Assembly (NCBI GenBank): GCA_023229825.1
Contig: JALNYN010000005.1
Span: forward strand, 1 to 64,000
DNA: 64,000 nucleotides
Direction of reading: 5' to 3'
Source of the DNA: Minisyncoccota bacterium
GTDB taxonomy: Bacteria; Patescibacteriota; Minisyncoccia; Phycocordibacterales; CAIJYI01
Numbering within the stretch: position 1 is the first letter of the stretch; each line of letters starts with the position of its first letter. The notes below the pieces were generated by a model. The model ran no database searches. It saw only the letters and a list, made by a program, of their open reading frames with translations, and was not told the origin of the DNA. This document shows positions 1 to 8,101 of the stretch, piece after piece. Position numbers and translations under genes: made by a program.

Positions 1-342
1 ACAAGAAGGTTTGTAGAACGAAGATCGTGAAAATTAAATAAATGCCCAGGTAGCTGTTTTGGCTAGAAAGGCACAAGAAGGTTTGTAGAACGAAGATCGT
101 GAAAATTAAATAAATGCCCAGGTAGCTGTTTTGGCTAGAAAGGCACAAGAAGGTTTGTAGAACGAAGATCGTGAAAATTAAATAAATGCCCAGGTAGCTG
201 TTTTGGCTAGAAAGGCACAAGAAGGTTTGTAGAACGAAGATCGTGAAAATTAAATAAATGCCCAGGTAGCTGTTTTGGCTAGAAAGGCACAAGAAGGTTT
301 GTAGAACGAAGATCGTGAAAATTAAATAAATGCCCAGGTAGC
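1..342. repeat. 72-bp tandem repeat array (about 4.75 copies)
   Basis: Units start at 1, 73, 145, 217 and 289 and look identical; the last unit merges into tRNA-Phe after the shared GCCCAGGTAGCT. Each unit holds what looks like the 3' end of a protein gene (codons reading ARKAQEGL then TAG) plus a spacer and the first 12 nt of the tRNA. The simplest reading is tandem duplication of the boundary between an upstream gene and the tRNA. Because the array lies at the window edge, an assembly artefact is also possible. Confidence 0.9.
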
Positions 343-405
343 TCAGTTGGTTAGAGCATTGGTCTGAAGAACCAAGGGTCGGCAGTTCAACTCTGCCCCT
401 GGGCA
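332..405 (+). tRNA. tRNA-Phe (GAA)
   Basis: A cloverleaf can be drawn by eye. The acceptor stem GCCCAGG pairs with CCTGGGC, the anticodon stem TTGGT/ACCAA carries loop CTGAAGA with anticodon GAA, and a TTC-containing T arm is present. The discriminator base is A and CCA is not encoded. The 5' part is duplicated in the upstream array and the 3' end is duplicated downstream. Confidence 0.95.
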
Positions 406-585
406 CAATAAAAAATCCGCGGTGAGCGGTTTTTTATTGTGCCCAGGGAGCAAGACAACTGCTTGTCTTGCGGCGCGGAGTTGAAGGTCGCAGCCATGCC
501 CTCGCAAGGGCAGGCGAGACGGGGTAGCGGAAAATTTTTGTCGCATCAAAAATTTATCCGTGACCAACTCTGCCCCTGGGCACAA
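388..585. repeat. tRNA-Phe 3'-end direct repeat with inverted partial copy
   Basis: The 21-nt tRNA end CAACTCTGCCCCTGGGCACA(A) occurs at 388-408 and again at 565-585. An inverted partial copy starts near 430 (TTGTGCCCAGGG, then GAGTTGAA after a short palindromic insert). This resembles attL/attR remnants of a tRNA-targeting element or a small inverted-repeat element built from tRNA sequence. No integrase is encoded nearby in this window. The 156 nt between the repeats show no plausible gene. Confidence 0.7.
409..436 (+). terminator. terminator after tRNA-Phe
   Basis: A hairpin with CCGC/GCGG stem is flanked by A6 and T6. The pairing can extend outwards into the 3' acceptor strand of tRNA-Phe (398-447), because an inverted copy of that strand follows the hairpin. 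Confidence 0.6.
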
Positions 586-603
586 CGAAGTATCAGGAAA
601 TCC

Positions 604-629
604 AAAAAAAACCGCAGAAGCGGTTTTTT
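604..629. terminator. bidirectional terminator
   Basis: A8 + CCGC-agaa-GCGG + T6 forms a short GC stem with A and T tracts on both sides. It lies downstream of the minus-strand HD-domain gene and may serve transcripts from both directions. Confidence 0.6.
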
Positions 630-690
630 GTTCGTCGTCCCAGATACTGATACTAATTCCTGATACTCAACTGCGATACTGATACTTTAA
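630..690. repeat. GATACT word repeat, copy 1
   Basis: TGATACT-type words are repeated five to six times and reach the stop codon of the HD-domain gene. Similar clusters occur near 13350, 51115 and 55890-55975. Confidence 0.7.
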
Positions 691-1865
691 AGTACACTCA
701 CCGGTAGTCTGTCTACGTAACGTCTGTCAAATTCCGCATTCGCTTCATCGAGGAACTGCTGTATCGTGTCAACCGCAGCCTTATTGTGCTGGCCATAGTC
801 AGAAACTCCGATCGTATTCATCATGTCTTTGATATGGGAATACTCGGTGTTGACCCAAAGATACGTTATGCTTTTTTCGATCCGGCGGGTCATGGCCTGG
901 TGTGCAAGCTCTGCAAGGGCGGCGATCTTTGACATGCCCTTCTTGTATGAACGTTCGCTCTGGAGCGAGTCCATGCTATCGGCAATTTTTATGATATTGT
1001 AGACGCCGAAAAACGCTTCCTGACCGTGGCTTTTTATCATAGGTATTTTCATAATATAGCTCATTTCATGTTCGGCTTTTTTTTGATAGTTGTGGTGATG
1101 CCCGACCAGATCGGCGACGATCGGATCTCCAAGTTCTTCAAATATTTTTTGACCTTCTGACTCATGGACTTTTGCTGCGGATTTGATCGTTTGTTTTTCT
1201 CCCAAACCGCGTCCTTCGAGCGAAGCGAGAAAACCCGGATATTTTATTTCCGGAAACGCGTCGGAAAGAGGCACAATGGCGACCGGACGCATTCCTCTTT
1301 CATACATTCGTTGGACGATCTCTTCGGCTGTTTTGTGAGATAATTCATCCGGCGTGTAGCCCATTCGGATCCCGATCTCTTCGACGCTGTCCCCGCGCCA
1401 GATCATGTCGGTCAGAAGATGATTCATTTCTTCGTCGGTGAGCGAATTGTGAAGAATTTCGATGGGGAGTTTGATCTTTCCGATATCGTGCACCATGGCT
1501 GCCAAAAAGAGCTTAGGAAGGGGGACTCCCGCTTCTTCGATATACTCTTTGAGAATTATCTCTTCTCCTCTCGGTCCAAGCAGCGGCTTTGTGGCGATAT
1601 CTCGGGTTATACTGAAGGTTCTCAAGCAATGTTCCAGAGTAGGAGTATCATAAAGACCGAGAATGGTCAGGGTTTCCCATACCGTTCTGTCGGGTTTAAA
1701 ACCGTTCGACGCAAAAAAAACGTTATATTCGGACTGCATGAGATCAATGCATTTTTCGAGCAGGCCCTCTTTTCTCAAAGTTTCAAGTATACACCGAAAA
1801 TCTCCGCATTGCGCTATTTCCTTTCCTCTCAGGTAGGCATCGTTGGATTTCGAAAGTTTGGTCAT
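687..1865 (-). CDS. HD-domain phosphohydrolase-like protein
   Basis: This 392-residue protein carries an HD-domain signature: a leading His at about 79 (LEHC), HD at 126-127 within AAMVHDIGK, and a later VGHHHNY motif. The pattern fits metal-dependent HD phosphohydrolases; HD-GYP-like nucleotide signalling is possible, but a GYP motif is not evident. There is no signal peptide or clear membrane segment. A TATGAT box lies 8 nt before the ATG, which suggests a leaderless or very short-leader mRNA. It is divergent from the receiver-domain gene at 1980, so a signalling link is conceivable. The substrate is unknown. Confidence 0.85.
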   Translation of the reverse strand: MTKLSKSNDAYLRGKEIAQCGDFRCILETLRKEGLLEKCIDLMQSEYNVFFASNGFKPDRTVWETLTILGLYDTPTLEHCLRTFSITRDIATKPLLGPRGEEIILKEYIEEAGVPLPKLFLAAMVHDIGKIKLPIEILHNSLTDEEMNHLLTDMIWRGDSVEEIGIRMGYTPDELSHKTAEEIVQRMYERGMRPVAIVPLSDAFPEIKYPGFLASLEGRGLGEKQTIKSAAKVHESEGQKIFEELGDPIVADLVGHHHNYQKKAEHEMSYIMKIPMIKSHGQEAFFGVYNIIKIADSMDSLQSERSYKKGMSKIAALAELAHQAMTRRIEKSITYLWVNTEYSHIKDMMNTIGVSDYGQHNKAAVDTIQQFLDEANAEFDRRYVDRLPVSVL

Positions 1866-1979
1866 ACATTTGCATCATATCACAAATATCTCGATTTTTA
1901 TATGCCTTTTGCAAAACGGAATTCAGTGGTACAATGATATCGATTAAATATTAAAGTTTGAATACTCTATAAAAATATC

Positions 1980-2357
1980 ATGGACAAGAAAAAAATGCTT
2001 ATTGTCGAAGATGACGGATTGATCCTCGATACCTTGGCGCATCGGTTTCGGGAAGAAGGTTTTTACGTCACGGCGGTCTCTGACGGGGATATGGCCCAAA
2101 AGAATATTGCTGAAGACTGCCCTGATATTATTCTATTGGATATTCTTATTCCCAAGGTTGACGGGATGAAAGTACTGACAGACCTGAGGGAGAATGAAAA
2201 TGGCAAAAACGTTCCGGTCATCATTTTAACAAATCTCCCTGATTCTTCAAAAGTGGCGGAAGCCGTCTCTCATGGAGTATATGATTATCTCGTGAAAGCT
2301 GATTGGAAGTTGGACAACTTGGTAAAGAAGGTAAAGGGCTATTTTCCGCAAGCGTAA
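1980..2357 (+). CDS. stand-alone response regulator receiver domain
   Basis: This is a CheY-like protein of 125 residues with no output domain. Acidic pocket D11/D12, phospho-acceptor D54 (ILLDILIPK), T84 and K106 are all present, so phosphorylation by a histidine kinase is expected. The nearest kinase in the window is at 46395; partnership is only a guess. A TATAAA box ends 6 nt before the ATG and no Shine-Dalgarno is seen, suggesting leaderless translation. Confidence 0.92.
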   Translation: MDKKKMLIVEDDGLILDTLAHRFREEGFYVTAVSDGDMAQKNIAEDCPDIILLDILIPKVDGMKVLTDLRENENGKNVPVIILTNLPDSSKVAEAVSHGVYDYLVKADWKLDNLVKKVKGYFPQA

Positions 2358-2517
2358 GGTTTGATTAACTTTTTCTGAAGAGATATAAAAGCTTCCATGT
2401 CCGCTTCATCCTTTATTTACGGTGTATTAACTGATACTCAATTTTACGCAAATATCTTTCATTTTACGGACTTGAACGAGTTTTCCAATTTTTGAGTTTT
2501 TATATAATGAAGGCACT

Positions 2518-3810
2518 ATGAACAATATTATCAAGAATATAGATGAGATCGGCATAACTCCGCTCCGGCGTGATGCGCTGAAAATTCTGGAGGCCGGGTA
2601 TGAGGCTATTTTGACGTCCAACGCACTTCATAATTTCATTTCAATACAGGAAAATAAGGCAATTTTCGGAAAAGAACCGGAATCGATCGATCTCGCAGCT
2701 TGTGACCGGATATTTGTGGCTGCGATCGGGAAATGCGCCGTTGACGCGGGGATCGCACTTGAGGAAATTCTTGGAGATAGAATTACCGATGGGGTTGTCG
2801 TTGATATTAAATCGGGCGATTTTAAAAAATTGCGCTCTTTTGTCGGAACGCATCCCTATCCTTCAGAACAAAATGTTGCCGCCGCAAAAGAGATCGTCGC
2901 CATGATCTCGAATCTGACAGAAAAAGATCTGCTTATCATGATCATTTCCGGAGGCGGTTCTTCTTTGCTTTCTCTGCCTCATGATATTTCGACCGATGAT
3001 CTTACCAAGATCACGCGAGAAATAATGGACAAGGGCGCTCCGATCCGAGAACTCAATATTGTCAGAAAACATCTTTCGGATATACAGGGCGGACAGCTGG
3101 CAAAGATCGCCTTTCCGGCAAAAGTCATCTCGCTCATTTTTTCCGATGTTCCGGGAAACGATCTTGCTGTCATTGCTTCCGGTCCGACGATCATGGATGA
3201 CAGCATGAGAGATGAAGCAGAGGCGATCCTGACAAAATATAACATTCGCAGCGCCGTGGGCATGCCGGCGCTTGAAACGATCGAAACGCCGAAAGAAGAA
3301 AAATATTTCACAAATGTCAAAAATATGCTGGTCGTAACGAATGAGGTGGCGCTTCAGGCGATGGAGAAAAAGGCGGCATCTCTCGGATATAACGCAAAGA
3401 TCGAAAATGACCGTGTGGAAGGCATAGCACGCGAATTTGGCGAAGAATTGGCAAGGAAAACATTACCTCCGAAAACCTGTCTTCTGTACGGCGGAGAAAC
3501 CACGGTCCGCGTCTCGGCACATCCGGGTATTGGCGGAAGAAATCAGGAGTTTGTTCTGGGGGGATTGCCGTATCTTAAGGAGGATATGGTATTGGTTGGA
3601 GCTTCAAGCGATGGAAAGGATTACAGCGATGCCGGAGGAGCCATTGGAGATAAAGAACTTTTTGAAAAGGGGAAAGCGATGGGTCTTGATACACAGGATT
3701 TTCTCGCCAACAATAATTCGTTCGAATATTTTAAACGAGTCGTAGGACACATTCATACCGGCGCCACCGGAGCGAATGTGGCGGATCTATACTTTATTGT
3801 AAAAGGGTAG
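2518..3810 (+). CDS. glycerate 2-kinase (GckA/TtuD family)
   Basis: This 430-residue protein matches the two-domain glycerate kinase family (DUF4147 plus MOFRL). Recognisable stretches are THPYPSEQN, the ISGGGSSLL loop, SDVPGNDLAVIASGPT, a GGETTV segment, GGRNQEFVLG and the C-terminal SSDGKDYSDAGGA region. It phosphorylates glycerate to 2-phosphoglycerate, feeding lower glycolysis; pyruvate kinase lies at 19320. TATAAT at 2503-2508 is 9 nt from the ATG, so the transcript is probably leaderless. Confidence 0.92.
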   Translation: MNNIIKNIDEIGITPLRRDALKILEAGYEAILTSNALHNFISIQENKAIFGKEPESIDLAACDRIFVAAIGKCAVDAGIALEEILGDRITDGVVVDIKSGDFKKLRSFVGTHPYPSEQNVAAAKEIVAMISNLTEKDLLIMIISGGGSSLLSLPHDISTDDLTKITREIMDKGAPIRELNIVRKHLSDIQGGQLAKIAFPAKVISLIFSDVPGNDLAVIASGPTIMDDSMRDEAEAILTKYNIRSAVGMPALETIETPKEEKYFTNVKNMLVVTNEVALQAMEKKAASLGYNAKIENDRVEGIAREFGEELARKTLPPKTCLLYGGETTVRVSAHPGIGGRNQEFVLGGLPYLKEDMVLVGASSDGKDYSDAGGAIGDKELFEKGKAMGLDTQDFLANNNSFEYFKRVVGHIHTGATGANVADLYFIVKG

Positions 3811-3855
3811 ACAACGGAGCAATTGAACAATAGAACGATAGAACACCTCAAATTC

Positions 3856-3888
3856 AACGACCGAGGTCTCCCTTGGCCGTTTTTTTGC
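3856..3888 (+). terminator. possible terminator after glycerate kinase
   Basis: An imperfect stem (ACGACCGAG with CTTGGCCGT) is followed by a run of T. It is preceded by a short word-repeat stretch (GAACAATAGAACGATAGAAC). Confidence 0.5.
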
Positions 3889-3913
3889 ACTTTTTTCTTT
3901 CATTGTTTACAAT
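3885..3913 (+). promoter_or_regulatory. promoter of EEP-family gene
   Basis: TTGCAC at 3885-3890, a 17-nt spacer and TACAAT at 3908-3913. The ATG at 3920 begins 6 nt after the -10 box, the spacing seen at other probable leaderless genes here. Confidence 0.6.
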
Positions 3914-3919
3914 GGGATG

Positions 3920-4666
3920 ATGAAAAACAACTCTATACATTTGGTTTCGCTTAATATCGAACATGACAAGCATTACGATGCTGTTATCCCTTTTTTGAAA
4001 GAGCAAGATCCTGATGTGGTTTGTCTGCAGGAAGTTTTTGAAAAGGACGTTCCTCGATTTGAAAAGGAGCTTGGCATGCGCGGTTTTTTTTCGACTTTCT
4101 TTCTTTGGCCCGGTGAAGCTGGCGGCAATACCCTTATTCCGCTCGGCGTGGCGATCCTTACCAAATTACCCATTATCGGAACGCTATCACAGTACTACGC
4201 AAACGACCCCTCAAACTTGCATGAAAAGTCGACGGGTATGGATGATAATGAGGCGAGAGCGCTTTTGTCGGTCGTTGTTGATGTCTCCGGCACGCGCTAT
4301 ACCATTGGTACTACGCATTTTACTTGGACGCCGAAAGGGAGCGTCGATGATCGACAGCGGCGCGATCTCAAAAACTTTTTTGAAAAAACAGATGCGTTCA
4401 AAGACGGCATCGTATTTTCCGGCGACTTCAATGCGCCTCGCGGAAGAGAGATATTCGACGAGATCGCGAGACGGTTCAAAGACAACATTCCGCCCGATTA
4501 CGCGACCTCTCTTGATCCGACGCTTCATCGCGCGCCTGAAGATGTGAAATATCTTATGGTCGACGGTCTTTTTTCCACCCCTGAATATTCGGTGAGCAAC
4601 GTATCGCTCAGGTTCGGAGTAAGCGATCATGCCGCGATCGTTGCGGACATCAAAAAGAACAGATAA
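3920..4666 (+). CDS. endonuclease/exonuclease/phosphatase (EEP) family protein
   Basis: The 248-residue protein has the EEP fold signature: SLNIEHD near the N-terminus, VCLQEV, GTTHFTW, FSGDFNAPRG and a terminal SDHAAIVADI. These supply the metal-binding and catalytic Asn/Asp/His residues of the DNase I/AP-endonuclease/sphingomyelinase superfamily. The absence of a signal peptide argues for a cytosolic role. The substrate cannot be read from sequence. A second ATG lies one codon upstream at 3917; 3920 is chosen from the promoter spacing. Confidence 0.88.
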   Translation: MKNNSIHLVSLNIEHDKHYDAVIPFLKEQDPDVVCLQEVFEKDVPRFEKELGMRGFFSTFFLWPGEAGGNTLIPLGVAILTKLPIIGTLSQYYANDPSNLHEKSTGMDDNEARALLSVVVDVSGTRYTIGTTHFTWTPKGSVDDRQRRDLKNFFEKTDAFKDGIVFSGDFNAPRGREIFDEIARRFKDNIPPDYATSLDPTLHRAPEDVKYLMVDGLFSTPEYSVSNVSLRFGVSDHAAIVADIKKNR

Positions 4667-4719
4667 TTTCTACAAGCGGAAAATGGCGGTGAGAATAAAA
4701 TTTTGATATAATTAACATC

Positions 4720-5637
4720 ATGATCTACGCCACCCAAACTTTGGAAAGCGTGCTCGAGCAGTACGAAAAACAAAAAGAGATACTCGAACGTGCGGAAATT
4801 TTGGTGTCATTTGCGAATGGCGACCAAGGAATCGTCGGGATCGATGGAAGAGCCTATCCCTTGCCGAGCCGCGAGGATATCCAAAACCGCGCAAATGGCA
4901 ACAGGGAAGTGCTTGAAACAAAGGTCCTGCAAGGTTTTTCACGGCTCATCATGACGCCCTTCGGAATGTCACTCGATCAATTCCATGAAAAAGTATCCGG
5001 CGTTATTCTCAAACATTCGGAAGAGGCAAAACTCTTTGCGACAAAAAAAGATCTGAACGATCCGAACGAAAAACTTATCCCGGTCGACCTCGATGCGAAT
5101 CAGCCATTTTGGCGATGGGATAAATATAAAGATGCCAATAAAAATGGGACATTGGTTTACGATCCGATCGAATTTTCTGAAAAGCACCAAGGTAAAACGA
5201 AACTGCAGATACTCGCCGATACGACGGGAGGCGGGAGTTCCGGCTGGCGAGTTTCTCTTGTGGAGGACATTCCCAACCTGCCATTTGAAAAAGCGGGTAA
5301 AACCATCGGAGGAAGAAGGCAGATCGAAGCAAACAAGTCGCCGATCGATTACCTCGCTTCCTTTCAATCGGATCGCAATTATGTGAACGAGCACGGTATG
5401 ACCCCGGAAGATTGGGCAATGTATTTTCTTTCACATCTTGAAGAAACCGATCAGATCATTGACGACTATGAGGGTGCTGGAAATGTTTCTTGGAATCTCG
5501 GCGGCTATTTCCCCGAAAACTCCGGCGTTCCTACCGCATGTTTTGTACGCAGCGTTCGTCAGGTGCGTGCCGGCTGGCTGGGAGCCAGATATTTCGGTCC
5601 GGTGTATTGCGCCAGGTCTCTTGTGAGGATCATTTGA
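4720..5637 (+). CDS. conserved hypothetical protein, 305 aa
   Basis: I do not recognise a family. The protein is soluble-looking, with no signal or membrane segment, a charged helical N-terminal third and a compact C-terminal region containing GNVSWNLGGYFP, ACFVRSVRQV and GARYFGPVYCARSLV. TATAAT at 4707-4712 lies 7 nt before the ATG, pointing to a leaderless mRNA. It sits alone between the EEP protein and the surface-protein gene. Confidence 0.8.
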   Translation: MIYATQTLESVLEQYEKQKEILERAEILVSFANGDQGIVGIDGRAYPLPSREDIQNRANGNREVLETKVLQGFSRLIMTPFGMSLDQFHEKVSGVILKHSEEAKLFATKKDLNDPNEKLIPVDLDANQPFWRWDKYKDANKNGTLVYDPIEFSEKHQGKTKLQILADTTGGGSSGWRVSLVEDIPNLPFEKAGKTIGGRRQIEANKSPIDYLASFQSDRNYVNEHGMTPEDWAMYFLSHLEETDQIIDDYEGAGNVSWNLGGYFPENSGVPTACFVRSVRQVRAGWLGARYFGPVYCARSLVRII

Positions 5638-5738
5638 CCCGAGATAGTTTTTTCCACTTAAATTTTAGGGTTTGCGCAAATTTTGTTCTATAATAAGTGC
5701 ATAGACTCTTTGTCTCATCTAAAAATGTAGAAATTCGC

Positions 5739-8033
5739 ATGTGGTTCTCAGTGAAAAAATCTCGAAAAATCATCTCGCTGACGTTTGCTCTTTTTTTGGC
5801 TTTTCTCGCCCTTGCTTTTTCCGCGGGCAATTTTTTTGGTCTGACCCCGATTATCGTAAATTTCACTCAAGCGAATACGGATACGGTTCCTCCGTTCATC
5901 AGCAATATGGCCGTCACTTCAGATAAGAATGGCGCCGCTTTGCTGTGGAACACGAATGAACCATCCGCGGCGGAATATTCTTGGGGGACCACTCAATCAT
6001 ATGAAGGGGGGACGGGTAGCGATCCCGTGTATTCGACCAAACATCGCGTTGTTCTCAGTTCCATTGAACAAAACGTAACCTACCACTATAAAGTGGTCTC
6101 AACAGACACTGCAGAAAATTCTTCCGTGTTCATCGGAACCTTCGTCATCGACAATGAAAGCGATACGGTCGCTCCTGCGAATCCTTCCGGATTCAAGGCG
6201 AGCGTATCAGGTGATTCCATAACGCTGACTTGGACGAACCCCCGCGACACGGATTTCGCTTCCGTGAAAGTCGTTCGCAGCATGACGAGCTACCCCAGCG
6301 TTCCTTCGACCGGTAACGTCATTTATGAAGGAAAAGCACAAAAGGTTATTGATACGACTCCCGCAATAGGGGTAAAATATTTCTACTCGATATTCGCGAA
6401 AGATCCTTGGGAGAACTATTCATCCGGATCTTTTACTTCCGCAAAGGTTGCAGCACCCGAGCCTCCGGTAGTAACTGCTCCGATCGCTCCTATCGACCCG
6501 CCGGTAAAGGCTGCTCCGCCGCCGACCGCTGTTCCGGTTAAAATTGCCACAACAACACCGACGACAACAACGAATGTTCCGACTGCCGCAAGCAGTACGG
6601 TCAGTGCGACGGCTTCGAGCACGCCCGTGTCGGCGACAACAGCGCCGGAAAAAGAAAAAACAACTCCTGCAGCTCCTTCCGTTTTTTCGCTTTCGCTTTC
6701 AGACTTTGAGTTCTACTCGAAGGGAGGTGCGGAGTCAAAATTAATACTTGAGGGCAATTCCATTTCCGCGGATTCCAATAAAAATATCAGAATATCAATT
6801 CCACTTAATAAGCTCCCGGTGGGTTTTCGTTCCGTCATATTAAAAGTCAACAACATCGAGAAAGGCAAGGACGAGTCTCAATATGTTTTTGCGGTAAACG
6901 GCGCACGTTCGGAGACGATAGTTGATCTCAATGGAGAATCGGGATCGCACGCTTTTCAGATCGAAGTTTTAGGAAATGAAAAAAAAGTCCTTGCTGAAAC
7001 ACGCGGGGCATTCATTCTTGACGCAAAGCCGGCTCCGCTTCCTGTAGCAAATCTTCTCGCTCCGGCTCAAATCGTACAAGTCACGGAAACGATCGAAAAG
7101 GTCGCACCGAAGGCGCTCCCGATCGGTGTTGCCGTAAGCATGTCTCAGAGCGCCGTATTGGTGAGTAATATCGGTTCATTCTACGATGTTTATTTGATAC
7201 TTCTGAAGTGCTTCGGCGCCATATTGGTATTCTTTGGAAAGAAAAAACCGAAATCGTGGGGCGTGGTGTATGATTCCGTCACGAAACGTCCGATCGATCC
7301 CGCATACGTGGTTATGGAGGATCTCAAGGGTGAAAAAAAGAAAAGCGCCATAACGGATATCAACGGGCGCTATGGTTTTCTCGCAGAGCCGGGCGCGTAT
7401 TCCATTACCGCTAACAAGACTCACTACAAATTCCCGTCTCAGATATTGGCCAACAGAAAACGCGATGAGATGTACGACGACCTGTACTTCGGCGAGATAT
7501 TCGATTCGACCGATAATGCCGTGATCCAATTCAATATTCCTCTTGATCCCGTAGAGTTCGACTGGAATGAGTTTATAAAAAATAAGGAACATCTTTTCAC
7601 TCAGTATTCCAGGAAAGAAAAAATACGTTCATTCGTATTCAATTTACTGTTTCTGATCGGTTTTTCGCTTTCGGTGGCATCAGTTATTTTTTCTCCGAGC
7701 ATTTTTAATATTTCTATCTTCGCCTTCTATGTCATAAATATTACGTTCCAAATGCTTTGGAAACGCAAGCACAAAGTTACGGTTCTCTTAGGAAAGGACG
7801 GCAGACCGGTCTCATTCGCGATGATAAGCGCTGAATTGTCCGGATTATCCATTCCGATAGTTAAAAAAGTTACGACCGATATGCTCGGAAGATTTTATCT
7901 TCTTACGCAGCCCGGCGTTTACGATATAAAAGTTGAGGAAAAACAGGGAGACGAAACATATAAAGAAATTTATCGGATGCCCGAGGTCAAACTGGATAAC
8001 GGCGTGTTAACGAACAATATCGTTGTTCGATAG
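5739..8033 (+). CDS. large surface protein with fibronectin type III and CnaB-like domains
   Basis: An in-frame GTG exists at 5697 but sits 2 nt from a TATAAT box (5689-5694), so ATG 5739 is preferred. From that start the 764-residue protein opens with a basic-hydrophobic signal or anchor (residues 1-30). It then has two fibronectin-III-like domains (about 49-135 and 145-235), a Pro/Thr/Ala-rich linker (about 240-325), a beta-rich domain, a hydrophobic segment (about 480-500), a carboxypeptidase-regulatory/CnaB-like domain (about 507-575), two membrane segments (about 628-673) and a second such domain (about 680-745). A cell-envelope role in attachment or host contact is inferred. Confidence 0.8.
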   Translation: MWFSVKKSRKIISLTFALFLAFLALAFSAGNFFGLTPIIVNFTQANTDTVPPFISNMAVTSDKNGAALLWNTNEPSAAEYSWGTTQSYEGGTGSDPVYSTKHRVVLSSIEQNVTYHYKVVSTDTAENSSVFIGTFVIDNESDTVAPANPSGFKASVSGDSITLTWTNPRDTDFASVKVVRSMTSYPSVPSTGNVIYEGKAQKVIDTTPAIGVKYFYSIFAKDPWENYSSGSFTSAKVAAPEPPVVTAPIAPIDPPVKAAPPPTAVPVKIATTTPTTTTNVPTAASSTVSATASSTPVSATTAPEKEKTTPAAPSVFSLSLSDFEFYSKGGAESKLILEGNSISADSNKNIRISIPLNKLPVGFRSVILKVNNIEKGKDESQYVFAVNGARSETIVDLNGESGSHAFQIEVLGNEKKVLAETRGAFILDAKPAPLPVANLLAPAQIVQVTETIEKVAPKALPIGVAVSMSQSAVLVSNIGSFYDVYLILLKCFGAILVFFGKKKPKSWGVVYDSVTKRPIDPAYVVMEDLKGEKKKSAITDINGRYGFLAEPGAYSITANKTHYKFPSQILANRKRDEMYDDLYFGEIFDSTDNAVIQFNIPLDPVEFDWNEFIKNKEHLFTQYSRKEKIRSFVFNLLFLIGFSLSVASVIFSPSIFNISIFAFYVINITFQMLWKRKHKVTVLLGKDGRPVSFAMISAELSGLSIPIVKKVTTDMLGRFYLLTQPGVYDIKVEEKQGDETYKEIYRMPEVKLDNGVLTNNIVVR

Positions 8034-8041
8034 ATCAAAAT

Positions 8042-8067
8042 AAAGCCGTCCAAAAGGGCGGTTTTTT
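8042..8067 (+). terminator. terminator after surface-protein gene
   Basis: The stem GCCGTCC/GGGCGGT with AAAA loop is followed by six T, directly between the surface-protein gene and glycyl-tRNA synthetase. Confidence 0.75.
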
Positions 8068-8101
8068 GCTTACAAGCCAAAAATATGGTAAAAATAGAGA
8101 T

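Noticed and set aside
1..342. CRISPR array
   Set aside because: The units are identical end to end with no unique spacers, and no cas genes are in the window.
343..585. Minus-strand ORF over tRNA-Phe
   Set aside because: It overlaps the tRNA and the tRNA-derived repeats; the translation is repeat-derived.
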